Source of the DNA: Deltaproteobacteria bacterium | Lineage (GTDB): Bacteria > Desulfobacterota_C > Deferrisomatia > Deferrisomatales > JACRMM01 | Length of the DNA: 11,317 bases | Assembly (NCBI GenBank): GCA_016218905.1 | Contig: JACRCS010000218.1 | Location: 1 to 11,317, forward strand | Reading direction: 5' to 3' | Part shown: positions 5,832 to 11,317 of the stretch, in pieces | How the letters are laid out: each line of letters begins with the position of its first letter | How positions within the stretch are numbered: the stretch's first letter is position 1 | Notes under the pieces: generated by a model | What the model was told of the DNA's origin: nothing | The model's input: the letters and a program-made list of their open reading frames with translations, nothing else | Database searches by the model: none | Program-made: the position numbers and the translations under genes

Positions 5832-7211
5832 ATGAAGACCGCACGAACCAAGCGGCCGTGGCTCCTCGGGGCGGCCCTTCTCGCCACCGCCTCCGCCCCG
5901 AGTCTCGGCGCCGAGCACCCGGGCGCCGAATCCATCGCGAAGACCGGTTACCACGGCCCCTCCACCTGCGAGGAGTGCCATCCCGGCGTGGCCAAGGCCT
6001 TTCTCCAGACCGTCCACTGGACGCACGCGTCCAAGGCCGAGCACGTCGAGGGGGTCGATCCCGCCCGAGAGTACGGGATGAAGAACCGTATCTACACGAT
6101 GTGCAACGGAAACGACGTCGTGAACGACCTGAAGGAGATCCCGCCGAGCCCGGAGACCGGCAAGACCAAGTTCAGCGGCTGCAACACGTGCCACCCGGGC
6201 AATCACCTCTCGAACGTGGGGAGCACGGGGCCGGAGGCGGAAGCGGCGATCGACTGCCTCCTCTGCCACTCCTCCAAGTACGACTACCGGAAGCGCAAGC
6301 CGTACAAGGACGAGCAGGGGCGCGTGGTGATGGGCCAGGACCGGAGCGCGGAGGCCGCGCTGGCCGTCGGCAGGCCCGGCGTGAAGAACTGCATGGTGTG
6401 CCACGAGGCCGCGGGCGGAGGGGTGCTCATCAAGCGCGGCTTCGCCTTCACGCCGGCCACTGACGTGCACGCGGCCAAGAAGATGATCTGCGTGGACTGC
6501 CACCGGGCCAAGGACCACCGGGTCCCCACCGGCTTCGACCCGAACAACTGGGCGAGCGACGGCGTGCGGCTCTCCTGCGAGGGCTGCCACAAGGACGCGC
6601 CCCACGCGGACGCCGACTACAACCGCCACACGGCGCGCATCGCCTGCCAGACCTGCCACATCCCGCGCACGGGCGGCGCCTTCGCCAAGGACTTCACCCG
6701 CTGGACTCAGGGAAGCGACAAGTTCTACGAGCCCACTACGCTCCGGAAGGAGGCGAACGAGACCGTTCCGGTCTACGCCTGGTTCAATCAGACGGTCCTG
6801 AACAGCCCCTCGTATATCGGGCCCAAGGGGAACCGGTCGGACGCGCGGAGCAAGATCTATCCGTTCAAGATCTTCGAAGGCAAGGCCTTCTTCGATCGCA
6901 AGACCGGAGCGCTCCTCGCCATGGACTTCGCGCCGCCGATGGCCACGGGCGACACGCTGGCCGGGGTCGCCTCGGCAGCGCGGACCCTCGGCCTCTCCTC
7001 CTACGACCCGGTGCCCGGGTGGCAGACGGTCTACTTCGCGAGCAGCCACCTCGTCACGAAGGAGAAGGCCCTCACCTGCTCCGACTGTCACGCCGCCAAC
7101 GGCGTGCTCGACTTCCGGGGCCTCGGCTATAGCGAGGCCGAGACGGCGAGGCTTACGAGCGCGGCGCTCTACTTCGACAAGCTCGCGCAGAAGCTCAAAG
7201 AGGAGTGGTAG
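5832..7211 (+). CDS. Octahaem c-type cytochrome, tetrathionate reductase (Otr)-like family
   Basis: A 459-residue exported protein with a signal peptide (cleavage near SLGA27) and exactly eight CxxCH haem-binding motifs, at Cys 46, 117, 142, 187, 220, 249, 272 and 416. The spread, with seven motifs in the first 276 residues and a lone CSDCH near the end followed by NGVLDFRGLGY, resembles the octahaem tetrathionate reductase family known from Shewanella, whose members can also reduce nitrite and hydroxylamine. A free Cys at 91 is not in a haem motif. It should act in the periplasm or at the outer membrane as a terminal reductase or electron conduit; substrate identity cannot be read. The start is coupled to the upstream gene (stop 4 nt before), and its own Shine-Dalgarno sequence is poor. 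An alternative is a non-catalytic electron-transfer cytochrome. Confidence 0.9.
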   Translation: MKTARTKRPWLLGAALLATASAPSLGAEHPGAESIAKTGYHGPSTCEECHPGVAKAFLQTVHWTHASKAEHVEGVDPAREYGMKNRIYTMCNGNDVVNDLKEIPPSPETGKTKFSGCNTCHPGNHLSNVGSTGPEAEAAIDCLLCHSSKYDYRKRKPYKDEQGRVVMGQDRSAEAALAVGRPGVKNCMVCHEAAGGGVLIKRGFAFTPATDVHAAKKMICVDCHRAKDHRVPTGFDPNNWASDGVRLSCEGCHKDAPHADADYNRHTARIACQTCHIPRTGGAFAKDFTRWTQGSDKFYEPTTLRKEANETVPVYAWFNQTVLNSPSYIGPKGNRSDARSKIYPFKIFEGKAFFDRKTGALLAMDFAPPMATGDTLAGVASAARTLGLSSYDPVPGWQTVYFASSHLVTKEKALTCSDCHAANGVLDFRGLGYSEAETARLTSAALYFDKLAQKLKEEW

Positions 7212-7230
7212 AGGCGCAGATGCGTTCACT

Positions 7231-7256
7231 GAGGGCCGGCCGAAGAGTCGGCCCTC
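7231..7256 (+). terminator. Hairpin after the cytochrome gene
   Basis: GAGGGCCG (7231-7238) pairs with CGGCCCTC (7249-7256) with a 10-nt loop, 19 nt after the cytochrome stop. It is followed by pyrimidine-rich sequence with a TTTT run at 7276-7279, too far away for a classical U-tract. It probably ends the porin-cytochrome transcript. The rest of the 215-nt gap to the kinase gene (to 7426) shows no convincing promoter; a TTGCA with an upstream GG at 7391-7404 has sigma-54-incompatible spacing. Confidence 0.5.
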
Positions 7257-7426
7257 GATTCTCCTCCTCCCGTCACTTTTCTCCCCTCGCCGCATCAAAG
7301 CTCCGACGGAGCCCCCGCCGCCCACGCCCGCGCCCGCTCGAGAGTTCCGCCGGACCCGAAACTCCAGCGCGGGGCGCCGGGACCGGCGCCGGCCCACCCT
7401 TGCACAGGAGTTCGGCGAGGACCACG

Positions 7427-8668
7427 ATGGCCCGGCACCCTTCCCTCACCGGTCTCTTCCGGCTCGCCCTCTTCTCCGCGCTCGTCCTCTGCTCCGGCGC
7501 CCTCTTCTACTCGACCGGGCAGAATGCGAAGACCGCGGCGTCGCTGGCAGATCAGGCGCTCGAGAGTACGGCGCTCGCGCTCGCGGCTTCCGCCGAGAAC
7601 GAGCTCCGCGGCGGGGGCGTCGGCATCGGCCGAATCCTCTCGGACCGGGTCGTCGCCTATGCTCTTCTGGTCGATCCCCAGGGGCGGGTCCGGTTCCACA
7701 CGAACCCGGGGCTCGTCGGGAGCACCGTCCGGGAGCCGGACCGCGCCGAATGGTTTCGCTCCGGGAAGGCAGCGGGCAGGCGGGTGACGCTCGGAACGGG
7801 GCTTCCCGCCTACGAGTACCGCTACCCGCTCCGTGCGGCCGGGCGCGGCGAACTGCGGCTCGTCCTTCACACCGTGGACGTGGACCGGATCCTCGACCAG
7901 TCGAAGCGACTCTGGTGGGTCGCCGCAGGGGTCGCGGCGGCGCTATGGGCGGTGGGGTTCGCCCTCGACCGGGCGTTCCGGCGCCAGCTCCGCAGCCGCG
8001 AGGAGGGGCTGCGCCAGGAGAAGCTCGCCGTCATCGGGCAGATGACCGCCACCTTGGCCCACGAGATCCGAAACGCCCTCGGGAGCATCAAGGGCTTCGC
8101 GCAGTGGGTGGACGAGAAGCTCGCGCCGGCCGACGGCCTGAAGGTCGGCACGGCCGCGATCTTGCAAGGGACCGGGCGTATCGAGTCGCTGGTCGAGGAC
8201 CTCCTCGCCTACTCGCGCGAAGAGGGCTTCCGACCGGGACCGGTCGCGCTCGACGGGGCGCTGCGCGACGCGCTCTCCGGCTTCGACTGCTCGCGCTGTA
8301 GCGTGGAGCTCGAGGCGACGGAGGGGCTCCGGGCGTTTGCGGACGAGGAGAAGCTCCGGCGGGTGCTCACGAACGGCATCCGAAACGCCCTCGAGGCCAT
8401 GGGCGGAGGAGGCGCGCTGAGGCTCGTCGGCGTCGATCGCGGCCGGAACGTTGAGGTCCGGATCGAGGATCGGGGGCCCGGCGTACCGCCCGACGCGGGC
8501 GAGCGGATCTTCACCCCGTTCTTCACGACCAAGACCTCCGGAACGGGTCTCGGCCTCGCCTACTGCCGGAAGGTCGTCGAGGGGATGGGCGGCCGGGTGG
8601 AGCTGAAGAACCGGAAGAGCGGGGGCGCCCGCCTCTGCGTGCTCCTGCCGAAGCACACGGGAACGTGA
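7427..8668 (+). CDS. Membrane sensor histidine kinase, NtrB/ZraS-like
   Basis: A 413-residue kinase. An ATG at 7427 with GAGG at 7417-7420 starts a first membrane helix (about residues 8-29); in-phase sequence further upstream is Arg/Pro-rich and non-coding in appearance. Residues ~31-158 form an extracytoplasmic sensor region, probably PDC/Cache-like (YALLVDPQGRVRFHTNPGLVG at 78-98), and residues ~162-180 are the second helix. There is no HAMP or PAS domain: a short coiled coil leads straight to HisKA, with phospho-acceptor His212 in AHEIRN. The ATPase shows the N box (N316, N320 in NGIRNALEAM), the G1 box (EDRGPGVP, 347-354) and FTPFFTTKTSGTGLGL (362-377). It is separated by 1 nt from the sigma-54 activator gene, its presumed partner. 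Sensing of the envelope state, a metal ion or a respiratory substrate is plausible; the ligand is unknown. Confidence 0.92.
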   Translation: MARHPSLTGLFRLALFSALVLCSGALFYSTGQNAKTAASLADQALESTALALAASAENELRGGGVGIGRILSDRVVAYALLVDPQGRVRFHTNPGLVGSTVREPDRAEWFRSGKAAGRRVTLGTGLPAYEYRYPLRAAGRGELRLVLHTVDVDRILDQSKRLWWVAAGVAAALWAVGFALDRAFRRQLRSREEGLRQEKLAVIGQMTATLAHEIRNALGSIKGFAQWVDEKLAPADGLKVGTAAILQGTGRIESLVEDLLAYSREEGFRPGPVALDGALRDALSGFDCSRCSVELEATEGLRAFADEEKLRRVLTNGIRNALEAMGGGGALRLVGVDRGRNVEVRIEDRGPGVPPDAGERIFTPFFTTKTSGTGLGLAYCRKVVEGMGGRVELKNRKSGGARLCVLLPKHTGT

Positions 8669-8669
8669 G

Positions 8670-9998
8670 ATGCCGAGAGAGATCCTGCTGGTAGACGACG
8701 ACGAGCTCCTGCGCTCCTTCTTCGCAACCGTCCTGCGCGAGGAAGGCTACCGCGTCGAGGAGGCGAGGAGCGGCACGGAAGGTCTGGCGAAGCTCCTTGG
8801 CCGACCCTTCCACCTCGTGCTCACGGACCTCAAGATGCCGGATCTCTCCGGGCTCGAGCTGCTCAAGCGGGGCCGCGCCGAGCGCCCCGAGACGCGCTGG
8901 GTGGTCGTCACGGCCTTCGGCTCCATCGGCAGCGCGGTGGAGGCGATGAAGGCGGGCGCCTCCGACTACCTGGCCAAACCGCTGAAGGATCCGGACGAGC
9001 TGCGCCGCGTCGTCGGCCGCGTCCTCAAGGAGGCCCAGGCGGAGGCGCGGCTCGCCCTCCTCTCCGAGGAGCTCGGGAGCCACTTTCCCCCGGCGGACAT
9101 GATCTTCCTCGGCGAGCGCATGGAACCGGTCCGGCGGCTCGTCCAGGAGGTGGCGCCCACCGCCGCCACGGTGCTCCTCACGGGGCCCAGCGGAACCGGC
9201 AAGGAGCTCGTGGCGCGGCTGATCCACGCCCTCAGCCCGAGGAGGGAGCAGCCCTTCGTGGCGGTCCACTGCGCTGCCCTGAGCGAGGGGCTCCTGGAGA
9301 GCGAGCTCTTCGGCCACGAGCGGGGCGCCTTCACCGGCGCGGTCGGGAGCCGCAAGGGCCGCTTCGAGCTCGCCGACGGCGGGACGATCTTCCTCGACGA
9401 GATCGGGGAGATCCCGCCCTCCACCCAGGTGAAGCTCCTCCGGGTGCTCCAGGAGCGGGAGTTCGAGAGGGTGGGCGGAACCGCCCCGGTCTCGGTCGAC
9501 GTCCGGGTGATCTCCGCCACGAATCGCGACCTCCGGGACGAGATGGGGAAGGGGCGCTTTCGGGAAGACCTCTTCTACCGCCTCAACGTCTTCCCGATCG
9601 CCCTGCCCTCGCTGGCCGAGCGGCGCGACGCGATCATGGCGCTCGCGGAGCACTTCGCGGCGAAGCACGGCCGGACCCTCGGGAAGACGATCCGGGGCTT
9701 CACGCCGGCGGCGGCTGCGGCCCTCCGGACGTACTCCTGGCCCGGGAACATCCGGGAGCTCCAGAACGTGATCGAGCGGGCGGCGATCCTCGCGAACGGC
9801 GAAATCGACGTCTCGCACCTCAACCTGGAGCCGACGAAGACGGCTGCCGGGGCGGAGGAGGGGCTCCTCCAGGCGAACGAGCGGGAGACGATTCGCCACG
9901 CGCTCGCCGAGGTCCTGGGAAACCGGAGGAAGGCAGCCAAGCTCCTCGGGATCTCGGTCCGGACCCTTCAGTACCGGATCAAGGAGTACGGGCTGTGA
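8670..9998 (+). CDS. Sigma-54-dependent response regulator, NtrC/ZraR type
   Basis: A 442-residue protein with all three standard domains. Receiver, residues 4-120: acidic D9-D11, phospho-acceptor D53 in LTDLKMPD, T81, K103. AAA+ domain, ~145-375: Walker A GPSGTGKE at 172, the sigma-54-contacting GAFTGA at 219-224, Walker B FLDEIGEI at 241, and the SWPGNIREL signature at 356. Fis-type HTH, ~405-440: NRRKAAKLLGISVRTLQYR. All key residues are intact, so it should be a functional activator that hydrolyses ATP to open sigma-54 promoters after phosphorylation by the kinase encoded just before it. The length is close to that of E. coli ZraR (about 441 residues). The ATG lies 1 nt after the kinase stop, implying translational coupling. 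The sigma-54-type promoter and palindrome near 10517-10633 are the obvious local targets. Confidence 0.96.
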   Translation: MPREILLVDDDELLRSFFATVLREEGYRVEEARSGTEGLAKLLGRPFHLVLTDLKMPDLSGLELLKRGRAERPETRWVVVTAFGSIGSAVEAMKAGASDYLAKPLKDPDELRRVVGRVLKEAQAEARLALLSEELGSHFPPADMIFLGERMEPVRRLVQEVAPTAATVLLTGPSGTGKELVARLIHALSPRREQPFVAVHCAALSEGLLESELFGHERGAFTGAVGSRKGRFELADGGTIFLDEIGEIPPSTQVKLLRVLQEREFERVGGTAPVSVDVRVISATNRDLRDEMGKGRFREDLFYRLNVFPIALPSLAERRDAIMALAEHFAAKHGRTLGKTIRGFTPAAAAALRTYSWPGNIRELQNVIERAAILANGEIDVSHLNLEPTKTAAGAEEGLLQANERETIRHALAEVLGNRRKAAKLLGISVRTLQYRIKEYGL

Positions 9999-10504
9999 GG
10001 CCTGGGACGGCGGCCCTCGCGGGAATCCTGCTCTCCGCTCTCCTGGCCTCGACGGCTCCGGCGCCCGCGCACGGCGCGGAGGAAACGACGGTGTTACAGG
10101 GGAGCGGTATCTGCTACCCCCACGGGTTCGAGGTCAACACGGTCGGCGCCGTCCGGGGAAAGATCCGCGGCCTCATCCAGCCGGAGCGGGGTCCCGTCCG
10201 CTTTCGGCTCGACGCCGGCGGCGAGACCTACGTCGTCCTCGTCTGCCCCGCGCGGTTCTGGCCGGAAGGTTCGCCGCCCCTGCGGGAACGCACCGAGGTG
10301 CTCGTCCGCGGCTCCAAGACCCTGGGCAGGGACAGGGCACTCTACCTGATTGCCCAGGAGCTCGTCTTTCCGGCTTCCGGGGCCTCCGTCAAGCTGAGGG
10401 ATCCCCAGGGGCGCCCCCTCTGGATGGGAGCCCGGGCGCCCCGCGGCCCTCGGTTGCCGAAGGGTACGGACGCCTGCCCTGCACCGGTCGGGGGAGGCCG
10501 TTAG
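9995..10504 (+). CDS. Small secreted protein, OB-fold-like, in the two-component operon
   Basis: A 169-residue protein starting with GTG at 9995, which overlaps the TGA of the regulator gene (GTGA); AAGGAG at 9981-9986 gives an ideal 8-nt spacing and decides this start. Residues 1-27 are a signal peptide (cleavage near AHG27). The mature protein contains segments of alternating strands (VGAVRGKIRGLIQ, VRFRLDAGGETYVVLVCP, TEVLVRGSKTL, ALYLIAQELVF, VKLRDPQGRPLWMG), which look like the small OB-fold-like exported proteins whose last strand ends in RDxxGRPLW. Cys 40, 84 and 161 could form a disulfide or bind metal. It has no assigned function. Overlap with the regulator gene means it is part of the kinase-regulator operon, so it may be a periplasmic partner of the sensor or another output. 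Confidence 0.8.
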   Translation: MRPGTAALAGILLSALLASTAPAPAHGAEETTVLQGSGICYPHGFEVNTVGAVRGKIRGLIQPERGPVRFRLDAGGETYVVLVCPARFWPEGSPPLRERTEVLVRGSKTLGRDRALYLIAQELVFPASGASVKLRDPQGRPLWMGARAPRGPRLPKGTDACPAPVGGGR

Positions 10505-10516
10505 GGCTGCAATTCC

Positions 10517-10532
10517 TGCACCTCCGGGTGCA
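10517..10532 (+). promoter_or_regulatory. Candidate NtrC-type enhancer palindrome (upstream activating sequence)
   Basis: TGCACC-TCCG-GGTGCA is a perfect 6-bp inverted repeat with a 4-nt spacer. It closely resembles the enterobacterial NtrC site (TGCACC and GGTGCA half-sites with 5 nt between them) and is centred roughly 120 bp before the expected start of the sigma-54 promoter at 10618-10633, a normal enhancer distance. The same sequence would form a short RNA hairpin, with CGTTCTTC after it, 13 nt beyond the stop of the preceding gene, so a weak terminator is the alternative or an additional role. Confidence 0.5.
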
Positions 10533-10617
10533 CGTTCTTCGGCCCTCCGCCAACTGCCCCGCCCCCCGACCTGCCGTCTTCCCCCGGATCTCCGCTCTTC
10601 TTGTCTTCGGACACCGC

Positions 10618-10633
10618 GGGCACGCCCGATGCT
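10618..10633 (+). promoter_or_regulatory. Sigma-54 (-24/-12) promoter of the Spy/ZraP-like gene
   Basis: GGGCACG-CCCG-ATGCT matches the sigma-54 consensus TGGCACG-N4-TTGCW at 10 of 12 defined positions. It has the invariant GG (10619-10620) and GC (10631-10632) exactly 10 nt apart. Transcription would begin near 10644, giving a leader of about 43 nt before the ATG at 10687. The neighbouring gene encodes a complete sigma-54 activator and a palindrome lies upstream, which strengthens the call. Confidence 0.7.
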
Positions 10634-10686
10634 AAGAGCCGGCTGCGGCCGTTCAATCGTCCCATCAAACGAAGAGGAGTTACGCG

Positions 10687-11205
10687 ATGAAGAGACGAAA
10701 CGTCATCCTGGTCGCCGCGGCGGCGACCCTCTCCGGCACCCTGGCGCTCGCCGGAGGCTGGGCACGAGGAACGGGGCTCGGCCCCTACGGCGCCCTGGGA
10801 CTGAGCGCGGAGCAGACGGCAAAGATGGAGGCCCTCACGGCCGAATGCCGCGAAGAAGGAGCCCCCCTGCGGGACCAGCTCATCCAGGCGAAGCAGGAGC
10901 TCCGGGGGCTCTGGTCCGCCTCGGAGCTCGATTCGGCGGCGATCTCCGCCAAGCAGGCGGAAGTTCGGGGCATCCAGGAAAAGATGCAGGCCGTGCGCCT
11001 CCAGTGCGAGACTGACCGCCGAGCCGTCCTCACCGCGGAGCAGAAGGCGAAGCTCACCGAGCTCGGTCCGGGAGGCGGTTGCGGCGGCTGGGGTCGCGGC
11101 GGCTGCGGGGGAGTGGGGACCGGCTGCGGCGGGCAGGCGGGAGCTTGCGACGGCACCGGCCCGGGTGAGGGCCAGGGCTGGGGACCCCGGGCGCGACGGT
11201 TCTAG
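10687..11205 (+). CDS. Spy/CpxP/ZraP-like periplasmic protein with Gly/Cys-rich tail
   Basis: A 172-residue protein starting at ATG 10687, with AGGAG at 10675-10679. The N-terminus is a signal peptide (MKRRN, Ala-rich core, cleavage near LALA22-GG). Residues ~38-126 are mostly helical and contain two LTxxQ-type motifs, LSAEQTAKMEAL (39-50) and LTAEQKAKLTEL (115-126), the mark of the Spy/CpxP/ZraP superfamily of periplasmic chaperones and metal-stress proteins. The tail (residues ~127-172) is very rich in Gly, with Cys at 132, 140, 147 and 154 plus Trp; Cys 54 and 107 lie in the helical part. Cys-containing tails and zinc binding are known for ZraP-like members, so metal binding is plausible here. 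The gene has its own sigma-54-type promoter and terminator and follows a kinase/regulator operon, matching ZraSR-ZraP logic. Confidence 0.88.
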   Translation: MKRRNVILVAAAATLSGTLALAGGWARGTGLGPYGALGLSAEQTAKMEALTAECREEGAPLRDQLIQAKQELRGLWSASELDSAAISAKQAEVRGIQEKMQAVRLQCETDRRAVLTAEQKAKLTELGPGGGCGGWGRGGCGGVGTGCGGQAGACDGTGPGEGQGWGPRARRF

Positions 11206-11216
11206 GCACCAGACGA

Positions 11217-11244
11217 GGGGCAGCGACGCTGCCCCTTCTTCCTC
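11217..11244 (+). terminator. Intrinsic terminator of the Spy/ZraP-like gene
   Basis: GGGGCAGC (11217-11224) pairs with GCTGCCCC (11228-11235) around a tight GAC loop, followed directly by TTCTTCCTCT. It lies 11 nt after the stop codon and is the most classical terminator in the window. No gene is seen from here to the window end at 11317. Confidence 0.75.
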
Positions 11245-11317
11245 TCCGGGCGCTCGGGACCCGGCACCGAGCCCTCCGAAAACCCTACCCTCCCGCCTGA
11301 CCCCGGCAATCCGCTGC

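Noticed and set aside
5763..7397. Long minus-strand open frame opposite the cytochrome
   Set aside because: The + strand contains eight CxxCH motifs and a signal peptide; the opposite frame is compositionally biased and motif-free.
7389..7404. TTGCA with an upstream GG before the kinase gene, resembling a sigma-54 promoter
   Set aside because: The spacing is one base short and the -24 box does not match TGGCAC.
7205..7426. GTG start extending the histidine kinase by 74 residues
   Set aside because: The extra part is Arg/Pro/Ser-rich, overlaps the cytochrome stop and spans a hairpin; the ATG at 7427 starts directly at the first membrane helix with a good ribosome-binding site.
8523..9899. 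Long minus-strand open frame opposite the sigma-54 activator
   Set aside because: The + strand holds a complete, motif-perfect regulator; the reverse frame is an artefact of GC-rich third positions.

Overview
This is a GC-rich (clearly above 60% by eye) stretch in which every gene I can support lies on the + strand. It reads as chromosome from a Gram-negative bacterium with an outer membrane, sigma-54 regulation and a multihaem cytochrome respiratory style. Acidobacteriota or Desulfobacterota/Geobacter-like lineages fit, but no marker gene fixes the taxon.

Layout. (1) 1..162 is the C-terminal tail of a Fis-type DNA-binding regulator cut by the window edge. (2) 278..3379 encodes a very long fused FAD / iron-sulfur / CCG-domain dehydrogenase (GlcD+GlcF or YdiJ type) with an unusual Met/Pro-rich C-terminal extension. 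A strong hairpin follows it. (3) After a 381-nt non-coding stretch with a small array of TGAAAC-like repeats, 3761..7211 holds a three-gene cell-envelope set: a DUF3373-like beta-barrel porin, a small secreted protein and an eight-haem c-type cytochrome resembling the octahaem tetrathionate reductase family. The porin and the small gene are separated by a 113-bp inverted-repeat-bounded segment, possibly a MITE remnant, and a GC-rich stem-loop. (4) 7427..10504 is a tightly coupled two-component operon: a membrane histidine kinase, an NtrC/ZraR-type sigma-54 activator, and a small secreted OB-fold-like protein. (5) 10687..11205 encodes a Spy/CpxP/ZraP-like periplasmic protein with a Gly/Cys-rich tail, followed by an intrinsic terminator.

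How it fits together. The most informative regulatory signal lies in front of the Spy/ZraP-like gene. There is a well-spaced -24/-12 sigma-54 promoter (10618..10633), and about 110-120 bp upstream of its expected start is a perfect palindrome (10517..10532) that looks like an NtrC-class enhancer. Together with the adjacent kinase and sigma-54 activator this recreates the logic of the E. coli ZraSR-ZraP envelope/metal-stress module, here with an added OB-fold-like secreted protein and placed beside a porin-cytochrome electron-transfer cassette. That the cassettes work together is inference from adjacency; the kinase-regulator-target link is better supported. No rRNA, tRNA, CRISPR array or intact transposase was seen.
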